The position numbers were made by a program, and so were the translations under genes. A stretch of 17,567 bases of DNA from JBCDCU01 sp039180865 (GTDB lineage: Bacteria > Pseudomonadota > Alphaproteobacteria > Rhizobiales > JACESI01). Shown here one piece after another: positions 1 through 7,595 of the stretch (its first letter is position 1; each line of letters begins with the position of its first letter). The stretch covers positions 1 through 17,567 of the forward strand of contig JBCDCZ010000066.1 of assembly GCA_039180865.1 (NCBI GenBank), given 5' to 3'. Below the pieces are notes generated by a model that had not been told where the DNA came from, searched no databases, and saw only the letters and a program-made list of their open reading frames with translations.

Positions 1-1
1 C

Positions 2-352
2 AGTGTCTGGACGACCTATCTCTACACTGCCCTTGTCGGGACGGTGATCGCTTCGCTTATGGTACCGTTCGTATGGTCATGGCCTGATATTTCAGACCTT
101 CCGCTTATCCTCTTCATGGGCCTCGCGGGCGCCTTGGGGCAATTTCTGCTGATCGTCGCCTTTACCTACGCACCGGCTTCGCTGCTGGCACCTTTCCTTT
201 ATTCCAGCATGGTCTGGTCAGCGGCGATGGGCTTTCTGGTTTTCTCCGAAATCCCCGATCACTTCACGATCCTCGGCGCAACGATGATCGTTGCCGGCGG
301 CTTCTATGTGCGCCATCGCGAACGGGTCCGAGCACAGAAGCAGACGAACTAG
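2..352 (+). CDS. DMT superfamily (EamA) transporter, C-terminal fragment
   Basis: Partial gene: the reading frame is open from the left edge (base 2) to TAG at 350-352, so the true start lies outside the window. The visible part, about 116 residues, is strongly hydrophobic and contains roughly three to four membrane segments, with a glycine-rich GLAGALGQF stretch and the PDHFTILGATMIVAGG ending typical of the second EamA repeat, followed by a short basic cytoplasmic tail (RHRERVRAQK). EamA proteins are inner-membrane metabolite exporters or permeases; the substrate cannot be read from this fragment. It lies on the same strand as the aromatic-degradation operon, but a promoter/operator-like region separates them, so a functional link is only possible, not shown. 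Confidence 0.8.
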   Translation, partial: SVWTTYLYTALVGTVIASLMVPFVWSWPDISDLPLILFMGLAGALGQFLLIVAFTYAPASLLAPFLYSSMVWSAAMGFLVFSEIPDHFTILGATMIVAGGFYVRHRERVRAQKQTN

Positions 353-391
353 GCGCTCAGATAAGCAACAAACCAGAGATCGCAATTTTAT

Positions 392-418
392 TTTATACTT
401 GAAATTTTCATATATAAA
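392..418. promoter_or_regulatory. Candidate MarR operator (27-nt imperfect palindrome)
   Basis: Two 13-nt arms around base 405: TTTATACTTGAAA (392-404) and its reverse complement TTTATATATGAAA read from 406-418; 11 of 13 positions pair. The core TGAAA-T-TTTCA is a perfect 11-mer. It overlaps the proposed -35 hexamer of the operon, an arrangement expected for a repressor site, and the operon encodes a MarR regulator whose family binds palindromes of about this size. The binding claim is inference. Confidence 0.55.
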
Positions 419-426
419 GTTACTAT
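399..426 (+). promoter_or_regulatory. Candidate sigma-70-type promoter of the aromatic operon
   Basis: TTGAAA at 399-404 (5/6 to TTGACA), a 16-nt spacer, then TACTAT at 421-426 (4/6 to TATAAT) would start transcription near 433, about 25 nt upstream of the monooxygenase start codon. The -35 box sits inside the palindrome at 392-418. TATAAA at 413-418 is an alternative -10. Confidence 0.4.
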
Positions 427-458
427 CACAGACATCATCCAATCTGGGAGACCTCGCT

Positions 459-2771
459 ATGAAGGTTGCATGTCTGGGCGGCGGCCCGGGAGGGCTCTAT
501 TTCGCGATTTCCCTGAAGCTCAGGCATCCGAATGCCGAGATCACCGTCTATGAGCGCAACCGAGCCGACGATACATTCGGCTGGGGCGTGGTCCTATCCG
601 ACGAAACACTCGACAATCTCGCGGCAAACGATCCGGAAAGTGCTTCGGAAATCAGGAAGAATTTCGCTTACTGGGATGATATTGCGGTCCACTTCAAAGG
701 ACAGTCCATCGTTTCCGGCGGTCATGGTTTTTGCGGGATAGGACGCAAGAAACTGCTTCTTCTTCTCCAGGAACGCGCAATCGACCTCGGCATTGACGTT
801 CGGTTCGAGAATGAGGTTGAAGACATTGAAACGCTTTCGCAAACGCATGACCTCGTCGTCGCAAGCGACGGCGTGAACTCCCGCACTCGCTCAGTCTTCG
901 CGGAGCATTTCAAACCGGACATCGATGTCCGACGCTGCAAGTTCATCTGGCTTGGCACAAAGCAGAAATTCGACGACGCTTTCACGTTCATCTTTGAAAA
1001 AACCGACAAGGGCTGGATCTGGGTCCACGCCTACCAATTCGATTCCGATACGGCGACCTTCATCGTGGAATGCAGCGAGGAGACCTACGCAAATTTCGGC
1101 TTTGAGACGATGAGCCAGCAGGAAGCGATTTCCGTGATCGAAGAGGTCTTCAAGGACTACCTTGGCGGCCACGCGCTGATGACGAATGCCAATCACATCC
1201 GTGGCTCGGCCTTCATCAATTTCAGCCGTGTTCTTTGTGAGCGCTGGAGCCACAACAATATAGCCCTTCTCGGCGACGCGGCAGCTTCCGCTCACTTTTC
1301 GATTGGATCAGGGACCAAACTCGCGCTCGAAAGCGCCATCGCGCTTGCCGATTTTGTAACGACCGAAGAGAGCCTTCCTAAAGCCTTTGAGAAATATGAA
1401 GAGGCAAGGCGGCTTGAGGTGCTTAGGTTGCAATCAGCCGCTCGTAATTCGGTCGAGTGGTTTGAAGATATCGAGCGATACTTCGGACTGGAACCCGTCC
1501 AGTTCACCTATTCGTTGCTGACCCGCTCGCAACGTATTTCCCATGAAAATCTGAGGCTTCGCGATCCATCGTGGTTGATGTCGGCCGAGCGCTGGTTCCA
1601 GGAACAAGCAAGCAACGGCTCATCAAACGGATCAGGCGACAATCAACTGGTTCGCCAACCCATGTTCGCGCCCTTTCGATTGCGGGATATGACGCTGAAA
1701 AACCGCGTCGTTGTCTCACCGATGGCACAGTATAAAGCCTTTGATGGCACGCCAGGCGACTGGCACCTCATTCACTATGGTGAGCGCGCCAAGGGTGGAG
1801 CCGGCCTCATTTATGCAGAAATGACCTGCGTCTCAGCGGAGGGACGCATAACACTTGGATGTCCAGGGCTTTACAAACCGGAACACGAAATGGCGTGGCG
1901 TCGGATCACCGACTTTGTGCACCGTGAAACGGACGCGAAAATCTGTTGCCAGATCGGACATTCAGGCCGCAAGGGTTCAACCCAACTCGGCTGGGAAGAG
2001 ATGGATGCACCGCTCGCAGATGGTAATTGGCCGCTGATCTCAGCGTCACCGATCGCCTGGTCCAATCGCAATCTGGTCCCAAGAGAAATGAGCTGTTCCG
2101 ATATGGATATTGTCCGGGACGCCTTTGTGAATGCCGCGAAAATGGCAGAGCGATCTGGCTTCGACATGATCGAACTCCATGCAGCACACGGCTATCTGAT
2201 CTCTTCGTTTTTAACGCCGGTCTCGAACATCCGCACCGACGAATATGGCGGATCTCTCGAAAACAGGCTGCGCTATCCACTTGAAATCTTCAGCGCAATG
2301 CGCACCGTCTGGCCCAAGGAAAAGCCGATGTCCGTTAGAATTTCAGCCCATGACTGGGTTGAGAATGACGGGGTAACGCCCGATGAAGCCGTGCTGATCG
2401 CGAGAGCGTTTTCTGACGCCGGGGCCGATATTATCGATGTTTCAGCCGGTCAGACATCGACTGCGGCAAAGCCCGTTTATGGCCGGATGTTCCAAACACC
2501 GTTCTCTGACCGAATCCGCAACGAGGCGGGTCTCGCAACGATGGCCGTTGGAAACATTTATGAAGCCGATCATGTGAATTCGATCTTAATGGCAGGCCGT
2601 GCCGATCTTGTCTGCCTCGCGCGTCCGCACCTCGCTGATCCCTATTGGACGCTGCATAGGGCGGCGGAAGCCGGTGACCGTAATGAGGTCTGGCCCCTTC
2701 CCTATCATGCTGGTCGCGATCAGCTTTGGCGCCTTGCCGAGCGGCAGGATGTCATGACTGGAAAGGTTTAG
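459..2771 (+). CDS. Bifunctional FAD monooxygenase / OYE-type reductase acting on 2-aminobenzoyl-CoA or salicylyl-CoA
   Basis: A 770-residue fusion. Residues 1 to about 375 form a class A flavin monooxygenase: N-terminal FAD motif GGGPGG, a DG motif in VVASDGVNSRTR, and the GD motif at G272-D273 (LLGDAAAS). A Ser/Gly/Asn linker (about 384-395) joins it to an old-yellow-enzyme FMN domain beginning MFAPFRLRDMTLKNR, with the substrate-binding H574-A-A-H577-G-Y579 motif. This architecture and length match 2-aminobenzoyl-CoA monooxygenase/reductase and the proteins annotated salicylyl-CoA 5-hydroxylase/oxidoreductase, which hydroxylate the CoA-bound ring at C5 and then reduce it to a non-aromatic product in the cytoplasm. 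ATG 459 is preferred because GGGAG lies at 446-450; an upstream in-frame extension would cover the promoter. First gene of the operon; the regulator starts 2 nt after its stop. Substrate choice (amino or hydroxy) is undecided from sequence. Confidence 0.88.
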   Translation: MKVACLGGGPGGLYFAISLKLRHPNAEITVYERNRADDTFGWGVVLSDETLDNLAANDPESASEIRKNFAYWDDIAVHFKGQSIVSGGHGFCGIGRKKLLLLLQERAIDLGIDVRFENEVEDIETLSQTHDLVVASDGVNSRTRSVFAEHFKPDIDVRRCKFIWLGTKQKFDDAFTFIFEKTDKGWIWVHAYQFDSDTATFIVECSEETYANFGFETMSQQEAISVIEEVFKDYLGGHALMTNANHIRGSAFINFSRVLCERWSHNNIALLGDAAASAHFSIGSGTKLALESAIALADFVTTEESLPKAFEKYEEARRLEVLRLQSAARNSVEWFEDIERYFGLEPVQFTYSLLTRSQRISHENLRLRDPSWLMSAERWFQEQASNGSSNGSGDNQLVRQPMFAPFRLRDMTLKNRVVVSPMAQYKAFDGTPGDWHLIHYGERAKGGAGLIYAEMTCVSAEGRITLGCPGLYKPEHEMAWRRITDFVHRETDAKICCQIGHSGRKGSTQLGWEEMDAPLADGNWPLISASPIAWSNRNLVPREMSCSDMDIVRDAFVNAAKMAERSGFDMIELHAAHGYLISSFLTPVSNIRTDEYGGSLENRLRYPLEIFSAMRTVWPKEKPMSVRISAHDWVENDGVTPDEAVLIARAFSDAGADIIDVSAGQTSTAAKPVYGRMFQTPFSDRIRNEAGLATMAVGNIYEADHVNSILMAGRADLVCLARPHLADPYWTLHRAAEAGDRNEVWPLPYHAGRDQLWRLAERQDVMTGKV

Positions 2772-2773
2772 CG

Positions 2774-3298
2774 ATGGAGACGCTGGCAGCAGACCTTCCG
2801 GAAAGATTGGGGCACACGGAAACGACCGCATCAAAAGCCCGGCTGCGTCTTTGGTTACGCCTTCTCAAAGCGCAAAAGCAAATCGAAGGACAGGTCCGCG
2901 AATTCCTCCGCCAGAGCCATGACACAACGCTCCCACGCTTCGATGTACTGGCAGCCCTTTACCGGACACGGGATGGTATGATGATGGGCGCCCTTTCTGG
3001 CGAATTGAAAGTATCAAACGGCAACGTGACGGGCATTGTCGACCGTCTTGTTGCCGACGATCTCGTTGAAAGGGTCCCGGTAGAAGGCGACCGCCGGGCC
3101 ATGAAAGTACGGCTGACCCCGGAAGGCCGCACCACATTCGAAACACAAGCTGAGGCCCATGAAGCGCTGATCGATCGTCTTCTTGGCGGGCTCGGCGTGG
3201 ACGAGGCGGACGCCCTTTCGACGGCCCTTCTCGGAATTGCCGAAACGGCGGAGCAATCAATCGAGACGCACAGCGCGACAAGCCGAACGCAGGAATGA
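2774..3298 (+). CDS. MarR-family transcriptional regulator
   Basis: Encodes 174 residues with the MarR winged-helix fold: N-terminal dimerisation helix (about 18-48), helix-turn-helix with recognition helix around 81-93 (VSNGNVTGIVDRLVADDLVER), and a beta-wing carrying the conserved D106-R107-R108 followed by VRLTPEGR. The C-terminal helix completes the dimer interface. ATG 2774 is chosen over an upstream in-frame start because GAAAGG at 2761-2766 lies 7 nt before it and it follows the previous stop by 2 nt. Its place inside a CoA-dependent aromatic cluster suggests a repressor released by an aryl-CoA or pathway intermediate, as in MarR-type regulators of benzoate and cinnamate pathways; the palindrome at 392-418 is the probable target. 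The ligand is not deducible here. Confidence 0.88.
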   Translation: METLAADLPERLGHTETTASKARLRLWLRLLKAQKQIEGQVREFLRQSHDTTLPRFDVLAALYRTRDGMMMGALSGELKVSNGNVTGIVDRLVADDLVERVPVEGDRRAMKVRLTPEGRTTFETQAEAHEALIDRLLGGLGVDEADALSTALLGIAETAEQSIETHSATSRTQE

Positions 3299-3300
3299 CC

Positions 3301-4095
3301 ATGGCCCCGGAACATTTCAATTTAGCAATCAAGGACAACGTCGCCCATATCTCGCTCAAGGGCGCCGAGCGCAAAAATCCCCTCACCTTTGAAAGTTACG
3401 CCGAACTCCGCGACTGGTTTAGAAACCTCGTCTACGAAGAGGACATTGCCGCAGTGGTCTTTGAACCGAACGGCGGGAATTTCTGCTCCGGTGGCGACGT
3501 CCACGACATCATCGGTCCGTTGATAAAAATGGATATGAAGGGTCTCTTGACCTTCACCCGCATGACGGGAGATCTCGTCAAGGCCATGGTGAATTGCGGC
3601 AAGCCGGTCATCGCGGCGGTCGATGGCGTTTGTGTCGGAGCAGGCGCAATCATTGCGATGGCGAGCGATCTAAGATTAGCCACCCCTCAAGCAAAGACTG
3701 CATTCCTCTTCAATCGTGTCGGACTTGCGGGCTGCGATATGGGAGCGTGCGCCATTCTGCCTCGCATCATCGGTCAGGGCCGCGCCGCCGAGCTTCTCTA
3801 CACCGGCCGAACTATGAGCGCAGAAGAGGGCGAGCGATGGGGATTTTACAATCGGATTGTCGATGTCAGTGAGTTGACTCACGAAGCGTCGAAATTAGCG
3901 CAAAGGATCGCCTCAGGTCCCAATTTCGCGAACATGATGACCAAGACCATGCTCGCCCAGGAATGGGCGATGAGCATCGAACAGGCAATCGAAGCGGAAG
4001 CCCAGGCTCAGGCGATCTGTATGCAGACCGGCGATTTCAAACGCGCTTATGATGCTTTTGTTGCCCGCGAAAAACCGGTCTTCGAGGGCAATTGA
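3301..4095 (+). CDS. Crotonase-family (enoyl-CoA hydratase/isomerase) protein lacking the hydratase glutamates
   Basis: 264 residues with the crotonase fold: oxyanion-hole segments NFCSGGDVHD and VDGVCVGAGAIIAMASD, then a variable active-site region GLAGCDMGACAILPR. In classical enoyl-CoA hydratase two glutamates (E144 and E164 of the rat enzyme) activate water; by hand alignment they are replaced here by Ile (in GAGAIIAMASD) and by Asn or Arg (in FLFNRVG). An aspartate, D146, lies where dienoyl-CoA isomerases carry a catalytic Asp. The protein may therefore be an isomerase or a ring-opening hydrolase rather than a simple hydratase; in this pathway hydrolytic cleavage of a cyclic oxo-acyl-CoA is needed. 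Start: ATG 3301 has AGGA 6 nt upstream; ATG 3295 overlaps the regulator stop (ATGA) but has no usable spacing. The downstream dehydrogenase overlaps its stop. Confidence 0.85.
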   Translation: MAPEHFNLAIKDNVAHISLKGAERKNPLTFESYAELRDWFRNLVYEEDIAAVVFEPNGGNFCSGGDVHDIIGPLIKMDMKGLLTFTRMTGDLVKAMVNCGKPVIAAVDGVCVGAGAIIAMASDLRLATPQAKTAFLFNRVGLAGCDMGACAILPRIIGQGRAAELLYTGRTMSAEEGERWGFYNRIVDVSELTHEASKLAQRIASGPNFANMMTKTMLAQEWAMSIEQAIEAEAQAQAICMQTGDFKRAYDAFVAREKPVFEGN

Positions 4096-5261
4096 TGGCG
4101 GATCAATCCTTTCTTGACTGGCCCTTTTTCGAAACGCACCACCGCGCGCTTGCAGGACGCATCGAAGACTGGGCAAGTTCAAATCTTCCGGTCGATCACG
4201 GCGATGTCGATCAGGCCTGCCGCGACCTCGTTAAAACCCTCGGGCGCGCCGGTCTCCTGCAACACACGGCATCGGAGACCGGCGCTCCACTCGATGTCCG
4301 GGCGCTTTGCCTGACAAGAGAAATCCTCGCACGCCACGACGGGCTCGCGGACTTCGCATTCGCTATGCAAGGCCTTGGTACCGGTGCGCTCACGCTTTTC
4401 GGCACACCGGAACAGCGTGCGTGGCTTAAGCGCACGACGACTGGTGAGGCGATCTCAGCTTTCGCACTCACCGACCCGGCGTCTGGCTCAGACGTTGCCA
4501 ACATGACAGGATCCGCAGTCAAAGACGGCTCAGACTATGTCCTGAATGGCAGAAAAACCTGGATCTCAAATGGCGGGATCGCAGATTTCTACTGCACATT
4601 CATGCGGACGGGAGAGGGACCTGGTGCCAAAGGTATTTCGGCATTTCTTGTCCCGGCCAATACGCCCGGCCTTTTAGTTGAAGAGCGATTGGAGGCCGTC
4701 GCGCCCCATCCGCTAGCGACCCTTCACTTCGACGATTGCCGTCTTCCAACCGAAGCCTTGATCGGTGCATCGGGGGCTGGCTTCAAGATCGCCATGGCGG
4801 TCCTCGACGTATTTCGTTCAACGGTTGCTGCAGCTGCTTTGGGATTTGCAAGGCGCGCACTCGACGAAAGCCTCAAACGAACTTCAGAACGCGAGCTCTT
4901 CGGTGCTCCTCTCTTCGATCTTCAGATGGTGCAAGGCCATCTGGCAGACATGGCGCTCGATGTTGATGCGTCTGCTCTTCTTGTCTACCGCGCGGCCTGG
5001 CTTAAGGATCAAGGTGTTACCCGTGTCAGTCGCGAAGCGGCAATGGCGAAGCTACACGCAACTGAGCAGGCGCAGAAGATCATTGATCAGGCGGTCCAGC
5101 TCCATGGCGGTGATGGCGTACGAAAGGGGCACATCACTGAGCAGCTTTATCGCGAAATCCGTGCCCTGCGGATTTATGAAGGGGCAAGTGACGTCCAGAA
5201 AGTGATTATCGCCCGCCAACCGCTCGGTTCACCGCTCGCCGCGCAAAAGGGAGGAAACTGA
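4095..5261 (+). CDS. Acyl-CoA dehydrogenase
   Basis: 388 residues, the usual length for a tetrameric FAD acyl-CoA dehydrogenase. Visible motifs are the FAD/substrate segment FALTDPASGSD (about 123-133), TWISNGG in the beta domain, the C-terminal helical domain with QAVQLHGGDGV, and the predicted catalytic base E362 in RIYEGASDVQK. It would oxidise an acyl-CoA to its 2,3-enoyl-CoA, passing electrons to ETF. The start ATG overlaps the crotonase stop (TGATG) with GAGG 7 nt upstream, indicating translational coupling. In context it probably acts on the dicarboxylic or oxo acyl-CoA left after ring opening; sequence alone does not show whether it prefers a glutaryl-, pimelyl- or branched substrate. 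All core motifs are intact. Confidence 0.9.
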   Translation: MADQSFLDWPFFETHHRALAGRIEDWASSNLPVDHGDVDQACRDLVKTLGRAGLLQHTASETGAPLDVRALCLTREILARHDGLADFAFAMQGLGTGALTLFGTPEQRAWLKRTTTGEAISAFALTDPASGSDVANMTGSAVKDGSDYVLNGRKTWISNGGIADFYCTFMRTGEGPGAKGISAFLVPANTPGLLVEERLEAVAPHPLATLHFDDCRLPTEALIGASGAGFKIAMAVLDVFRSTVAAAALGFARRALDESLKRTSERELFGAPLFDLQMVQGHLADMALDVDASALLVYRAAWLKDQGVTRVSREAAMAKLHATEQAQKIIDQAVQLHGGDGVRKGHITEQLYREIRALRIYEGASDVQKVIIARQPLGSPLAAQKGGN

Positions 5262-5262
5262 T

Positions 5263-6882
5263 ATGCTCGGCCCGACCGCTCATGTGGACACGTTTGCAAG
5301 AGACAACTTGCCCCCCAAAACGCAATGGCCGGAGTTCAGGTTAGACGCGTTTGACTATCCCGATCACCTGAACGCCGCTGTTGAGTTAACGGACAAAATG
5401 GTTGAACAGGGTTTTGGCGACCATGTCGCCCTGATCGGAAATGGGCGCAGACGCACTTACAAAGAACTTACCGATTGGACCAATAGGCTGGCGGCAGCCC
5501 TTAAAGACAACCTTGGCGTGAAGCCCGGAAACCGGGTCCTTATCCGCTCAGCGAACAATCCGGCCATGGTCGCGTGCTGGCTGGCTGCAACGAAAGCGGG
5601 TGCGGTGGTCGTCAATACGATGCCTCTTCTGCGGGCTAATGAACTCTCGAAGATCGTTGATATCGCAGAAATTTCACTCGCGCTCTGTGATACGCGCTTG
5701 ATGGATGAACTCGTTGCTGTGGCCAAAGACAGCAAGTTTCTTCAAAAAGTTGTCGGCTTTGATGGAACGGCGAACCACGATGCCGAACTCGACCGGCTCG
5801 CGCTAGAAAAGCCGGTCGCCTTCGATGCAGTGAAAACCGGTCGCGATGACGTCGCACTCCTCGGTTTCACATCCGGCACAACAGGAACACCGAAAGCGAC
5901 GATGCACTTTCATCGTGATCTCATGATCATTGCAGACGGTTACGCGAAAGAAGTCCTGAATGTTGTTCCAGATGACGTCTTCGTCGGATCACCACCCCTT
6001 GCCTTTACGTTCGGTCTCGGCGGTCTTGCAATCTTCCCGCTGAGATTTGGTGCGGCGGCAACGTTGCTTGAACAGGCAACACCGCCGAACATGATCGAAA
6101 TCATTGAAACCTATAAGGCGACCGTTTGCTTCACCGCTCCGACCGCTTATCGCGCCATGCTTGCAGCTATGGATGCTGGCGCGGATCTCTCATCGCTTAG
6201 GGCTGCGGTCTCAGCTGGCGAAACGCTTCCAGCTCCCGTTTACGAGGACTGGATGAAGAAAACCGGGAAACCAATGCTCGACGGGATCGGGTCGACGGAA
6301 CTTCTCCATATCTTCATTTCGAACCGATTCGGCGATAGCCATCCGGCTTGTACAGGTAAACCGGTGACAGGTTATGAAGCGAAAATCGTTGACGACGCTA
6401 TGAATGAAATCGCGCCCGGAATCGTTGGACGCCTTGCGGTTCGCGGACCGACGGGATGCCGCTATCTCGCTGACGACCGCCAGCAGAATTATGTTCAGGA
6501 TGGCTGGAACATTACGGGTGACAGTTTCTCGATGGACGAAGAGGGATACTTTCATTTTGCCGCCCGCAACGATGATATGATCGTGTCATCGGGATACAAC
6601 ATCGCCGGGCCTGAGGTTGAGGCAGCGCTCCTTTCCCACGAAGCCGTTGCAGAATGCGCAGTAATTGGCGCGCCCGATCCGGAACGCGGCGCAATCGTCG
6701 AAGCCCATGTGGTTTTGAAGAATGCACCTGACGCGGGCGATATGCTGAAGAAATCGCTGCAGGATCATGTCAAAGCGGAAATCGCACCATTCAAGTATCC
6801 ACGCTCGATCGTCTTTACAGATGCATTACCGAAGACAGAAACAGGCAAGATCCAGCGTTTTCGCTTACGTACACAGTCATAA
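5263..6882 (+). CDS. Benzoate-CoA / 2-aminobenzoate-CoA ligase family protein
   Basis: 539-residue adenylate-forming enzyme (ANL superfamily). The phosphate-binding loop is G201-FTSGTTGTPK (to K211), the adenine-binding region contains LDGIGSTELLHIF, the hinge region is ITGDSFSMDEEGYFHFAARNDD, and the C-terminal catalytic lysine is K529 in PKTETGK. The length and the GIGSTELLHIFIS signature fit benzoate-CoA and 2-aminobenzoate-CoA ligases rather than fatty-acyl-CoA synthetases. It would activate the aromatic acid with ATP and CoA, producing the substrate of the monooxygenase/reductase encoded at the start of the operon. A strong GGGAGGAA ribosome site (5250-5257) precedes ATG 5263, which follows the dehydrogenase stop by 1 nt. 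The exact aromatic acid cannot be assigned; 2-aminobenzoate, salicylate and benzoate are the candidates. Confidence 0.88.
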   Translation: MLGPTAHVDTFARDNLPPKTQWPEFRLDAFDYPDHLNAAVELTDKMVEQGFGDHVALIGNGRRRTYKELTDWTNRLAAALKDNLGVKPGNRVLIRSANNPAMVACWLAATKAGAVVVNTMPLLRANELSKIVDIAEISLALCDTRLMDELVAVAKDSKFLQKVVGFDGTANHDAELDRLALEKPVAFDAVKTGRDDVALLGFTSGTTGTPKATMHFHRDLMIIADGYAKEVLNVVPDDVFVGSPPLAFTFGLGGLAIFPLRFGAAATLLEQATPPNMIEIIETYKATVCFTAPTAYRAMLAAMDAGADLSSLRAAVSAGETLPAPVYEDWMKKTGKPMLDGIGSTELLHIFISNRFGDSHPACTGKPVTGYEAKIVDDAMNEIAPGIVGRLAVRGPTGCRYLADDRQQNYVQDGWNITGDSFSMDEEGYFHFAARNDDMIVSSGYNIAGPEVEAALLSHEAVAECAVIGAPDPERGAIVEAHVVLKNAPDAGDMLKKSLQDHVKAEIAPFKYPRSIVFTDALPKTETGKIQRFRLRTQS

Positions 6883-6921
6883 GGTGTTGCGGCGGTTTGG
6901 TTCGATAGGGAGACGAAGCTG

Positions 6922-7320
6922 ATGCATGAAATCATACAACCCGACGGTTGGGCTCCTGCGAAAGGCTATGCGAACGGCGTTTTGACGCGATCCGGCACCC
7001 TTTATGTCGGTGGACAGATCGGCTGGAACGAGAAAAAGATTTTCGAATCTCGCGATTTCATCGGTCAGATGACACAGGCGCTTAAGAACATCGTCGCGGT
7101 CGTGGAGAAAGCAGGCGGGAAACCATCCGATATCGTGCGGCTCAACTGGTATGTCACTGACAAGGAAGACTATCTCGCCAACCAAAGGGAAGTCGGCGAA
7201 GCCTACCGATCAATCCTCGGACGTCATTTTCCAGCGATGACAATGGTGGTCGTCAGCGCGCTGGTCGAAGATGACGCGCTCGTAGAGATCGAGGCGACCG
7301 CTGAACTAGCAGCGGTTTGA
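6922..7320 (+). CDS. RidA (YjgF/YER057c/UK114) family protein, variant without the catalytic Arg
   Basis: 132 residues spanning the whole Rid fold: an N-terminal strand region with GTLYVGGQIGWN, the central helix QALKNIVAVVEKAGG, strand IVRLNWYVTD, and the C-terminal VEIEATAEL. Classical RidA hydrolyses reactive enamines/imines using an arginine (R105 in E. coli RidA, in FPARS); here the aligned position is M106 (FPAMTM), while the conserved glutamate of the VEIEA strand is retained. Rid subfamilies lacking that Arg are not expected to be ordinary imine deaminases. AGGGAG at 6907-6912 supports the start; the 39-nt gap after the ligase is compatible with co-transcription. In context it may process the 2-amino-5-oxo-cyclohexene-carboxyl-CoA product of the first enzyme, which is itself an enamine; that role is inference. 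Confidence 0.85.
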   Translation: MHEIIQPDGWAPAKGYANGVLTRSGTLYVGGQIGWNEKKIFESRDFIGQMTQALKNIVAVVEKAGGKPSDIVRLNWYVTDKEDYLANQREVGEAYRSILGRHFPAMTMVVVSALVEDDALVEIEATAELAAV

Positions 7321-7401
7321 AGCATAAAATCTCTTTTTGAAGAGCACCGGTAACATGAATAAAAACCTTGTTTAGACTTTGTTATCTTTAATAAAATTTA
7401 T

Positions 7402-7422
7402 ATGCGGTTCAGATCACCGCAT
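7402..7422. repeat. 7-bp perfect inverted repeat
   Basis: ATGCGGT (7402-7408) and ACCGCAT (7416-7422) are separated by a 7-nt loop. It is GC-rich within an AT-rich stretch. It could be an operator or a weak transcript-end hairpin; there is no following U-run, so a terminator call is not justified. Confidence 0.4.
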
Positions 7423-7557
7423 GCATCACGCCGCAATTGTGACATAATTGACGCGCTCGAATTTGAATCGCGAGTCAAAGGGCCGATTCTTCGATTTTCG
7501 CTGTCCGATCTTTTGCATTCCCATACCCCACTGTTTTATTTTGCCTAACAACGCGCA

Positions 7558-7575
7558 CTGCGCCTGTTGGCGCGG
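7558..7575 (+). repeat. Small hairpin in the leader of the tolC-like gene
   Basis: GCGCC/GGCGC pair around a TGTT loop, extended by one G-T and one C-G pair (7558-7564 with 7569-7575). It ends 20 nt before the ATG, just upstream of the GGGA ribosome site at 7587-7590, and might affect translation initiation. Short and possibly fortuitous. Confidence 0.3.
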
Positions 7576-7595
7576 TAGGATTTGTTGGGACCAAT

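Larger units (their letters stand above)
7321..7595. other. AT-rich intergenic region between the aromatic operon and the secretion operon
   Basis: No gene is supported in these 275 nt. The left half is AT-rich (7350-7400). It contains a perfect 7-bp inverted repeat at 7402-7422 and a second dyad next to the tolC-like start (7558-7575). A promoter for the secretion operon must lie here unless it is read from upstream, but no convincing -35/-10 pair was found; TTGCAT at 7513 with an AT-rich box about 17 nt downstream is the best weak candidate. No classic hairpin-plus-U-run terminator is visible after the RidA gene. Confidence 0.5.

Noticed and set aside
291..458. In-frame upstream extension of the monooxygenase
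   Set aside because: It would overlap the transporter gene and the AT-rich promoter/palindrome region, and the FAD-binding fold starts right after ATG 459, which has its own ribosome site.
2865..3386. - strand open frame of 173 codons
   Set aside because: It lies across the MarR gene and the start of the crotonase gene; the composition is Arg/Pro/Ser-rich with no domain, as expected of a shadow frame.
7331..7344. CTCTT/AAGAG hairpin just after the RidA gene as a terminator
   Set aside because: The stem is only 5 bp and AT-containing, the run of T is inside the stem-loop rather than after it.
7448..7476. TTGACG as a -35 box for the secretion operon
   Set aside because: No acceptable -10 hexamer lies 16-18 nt downstream.
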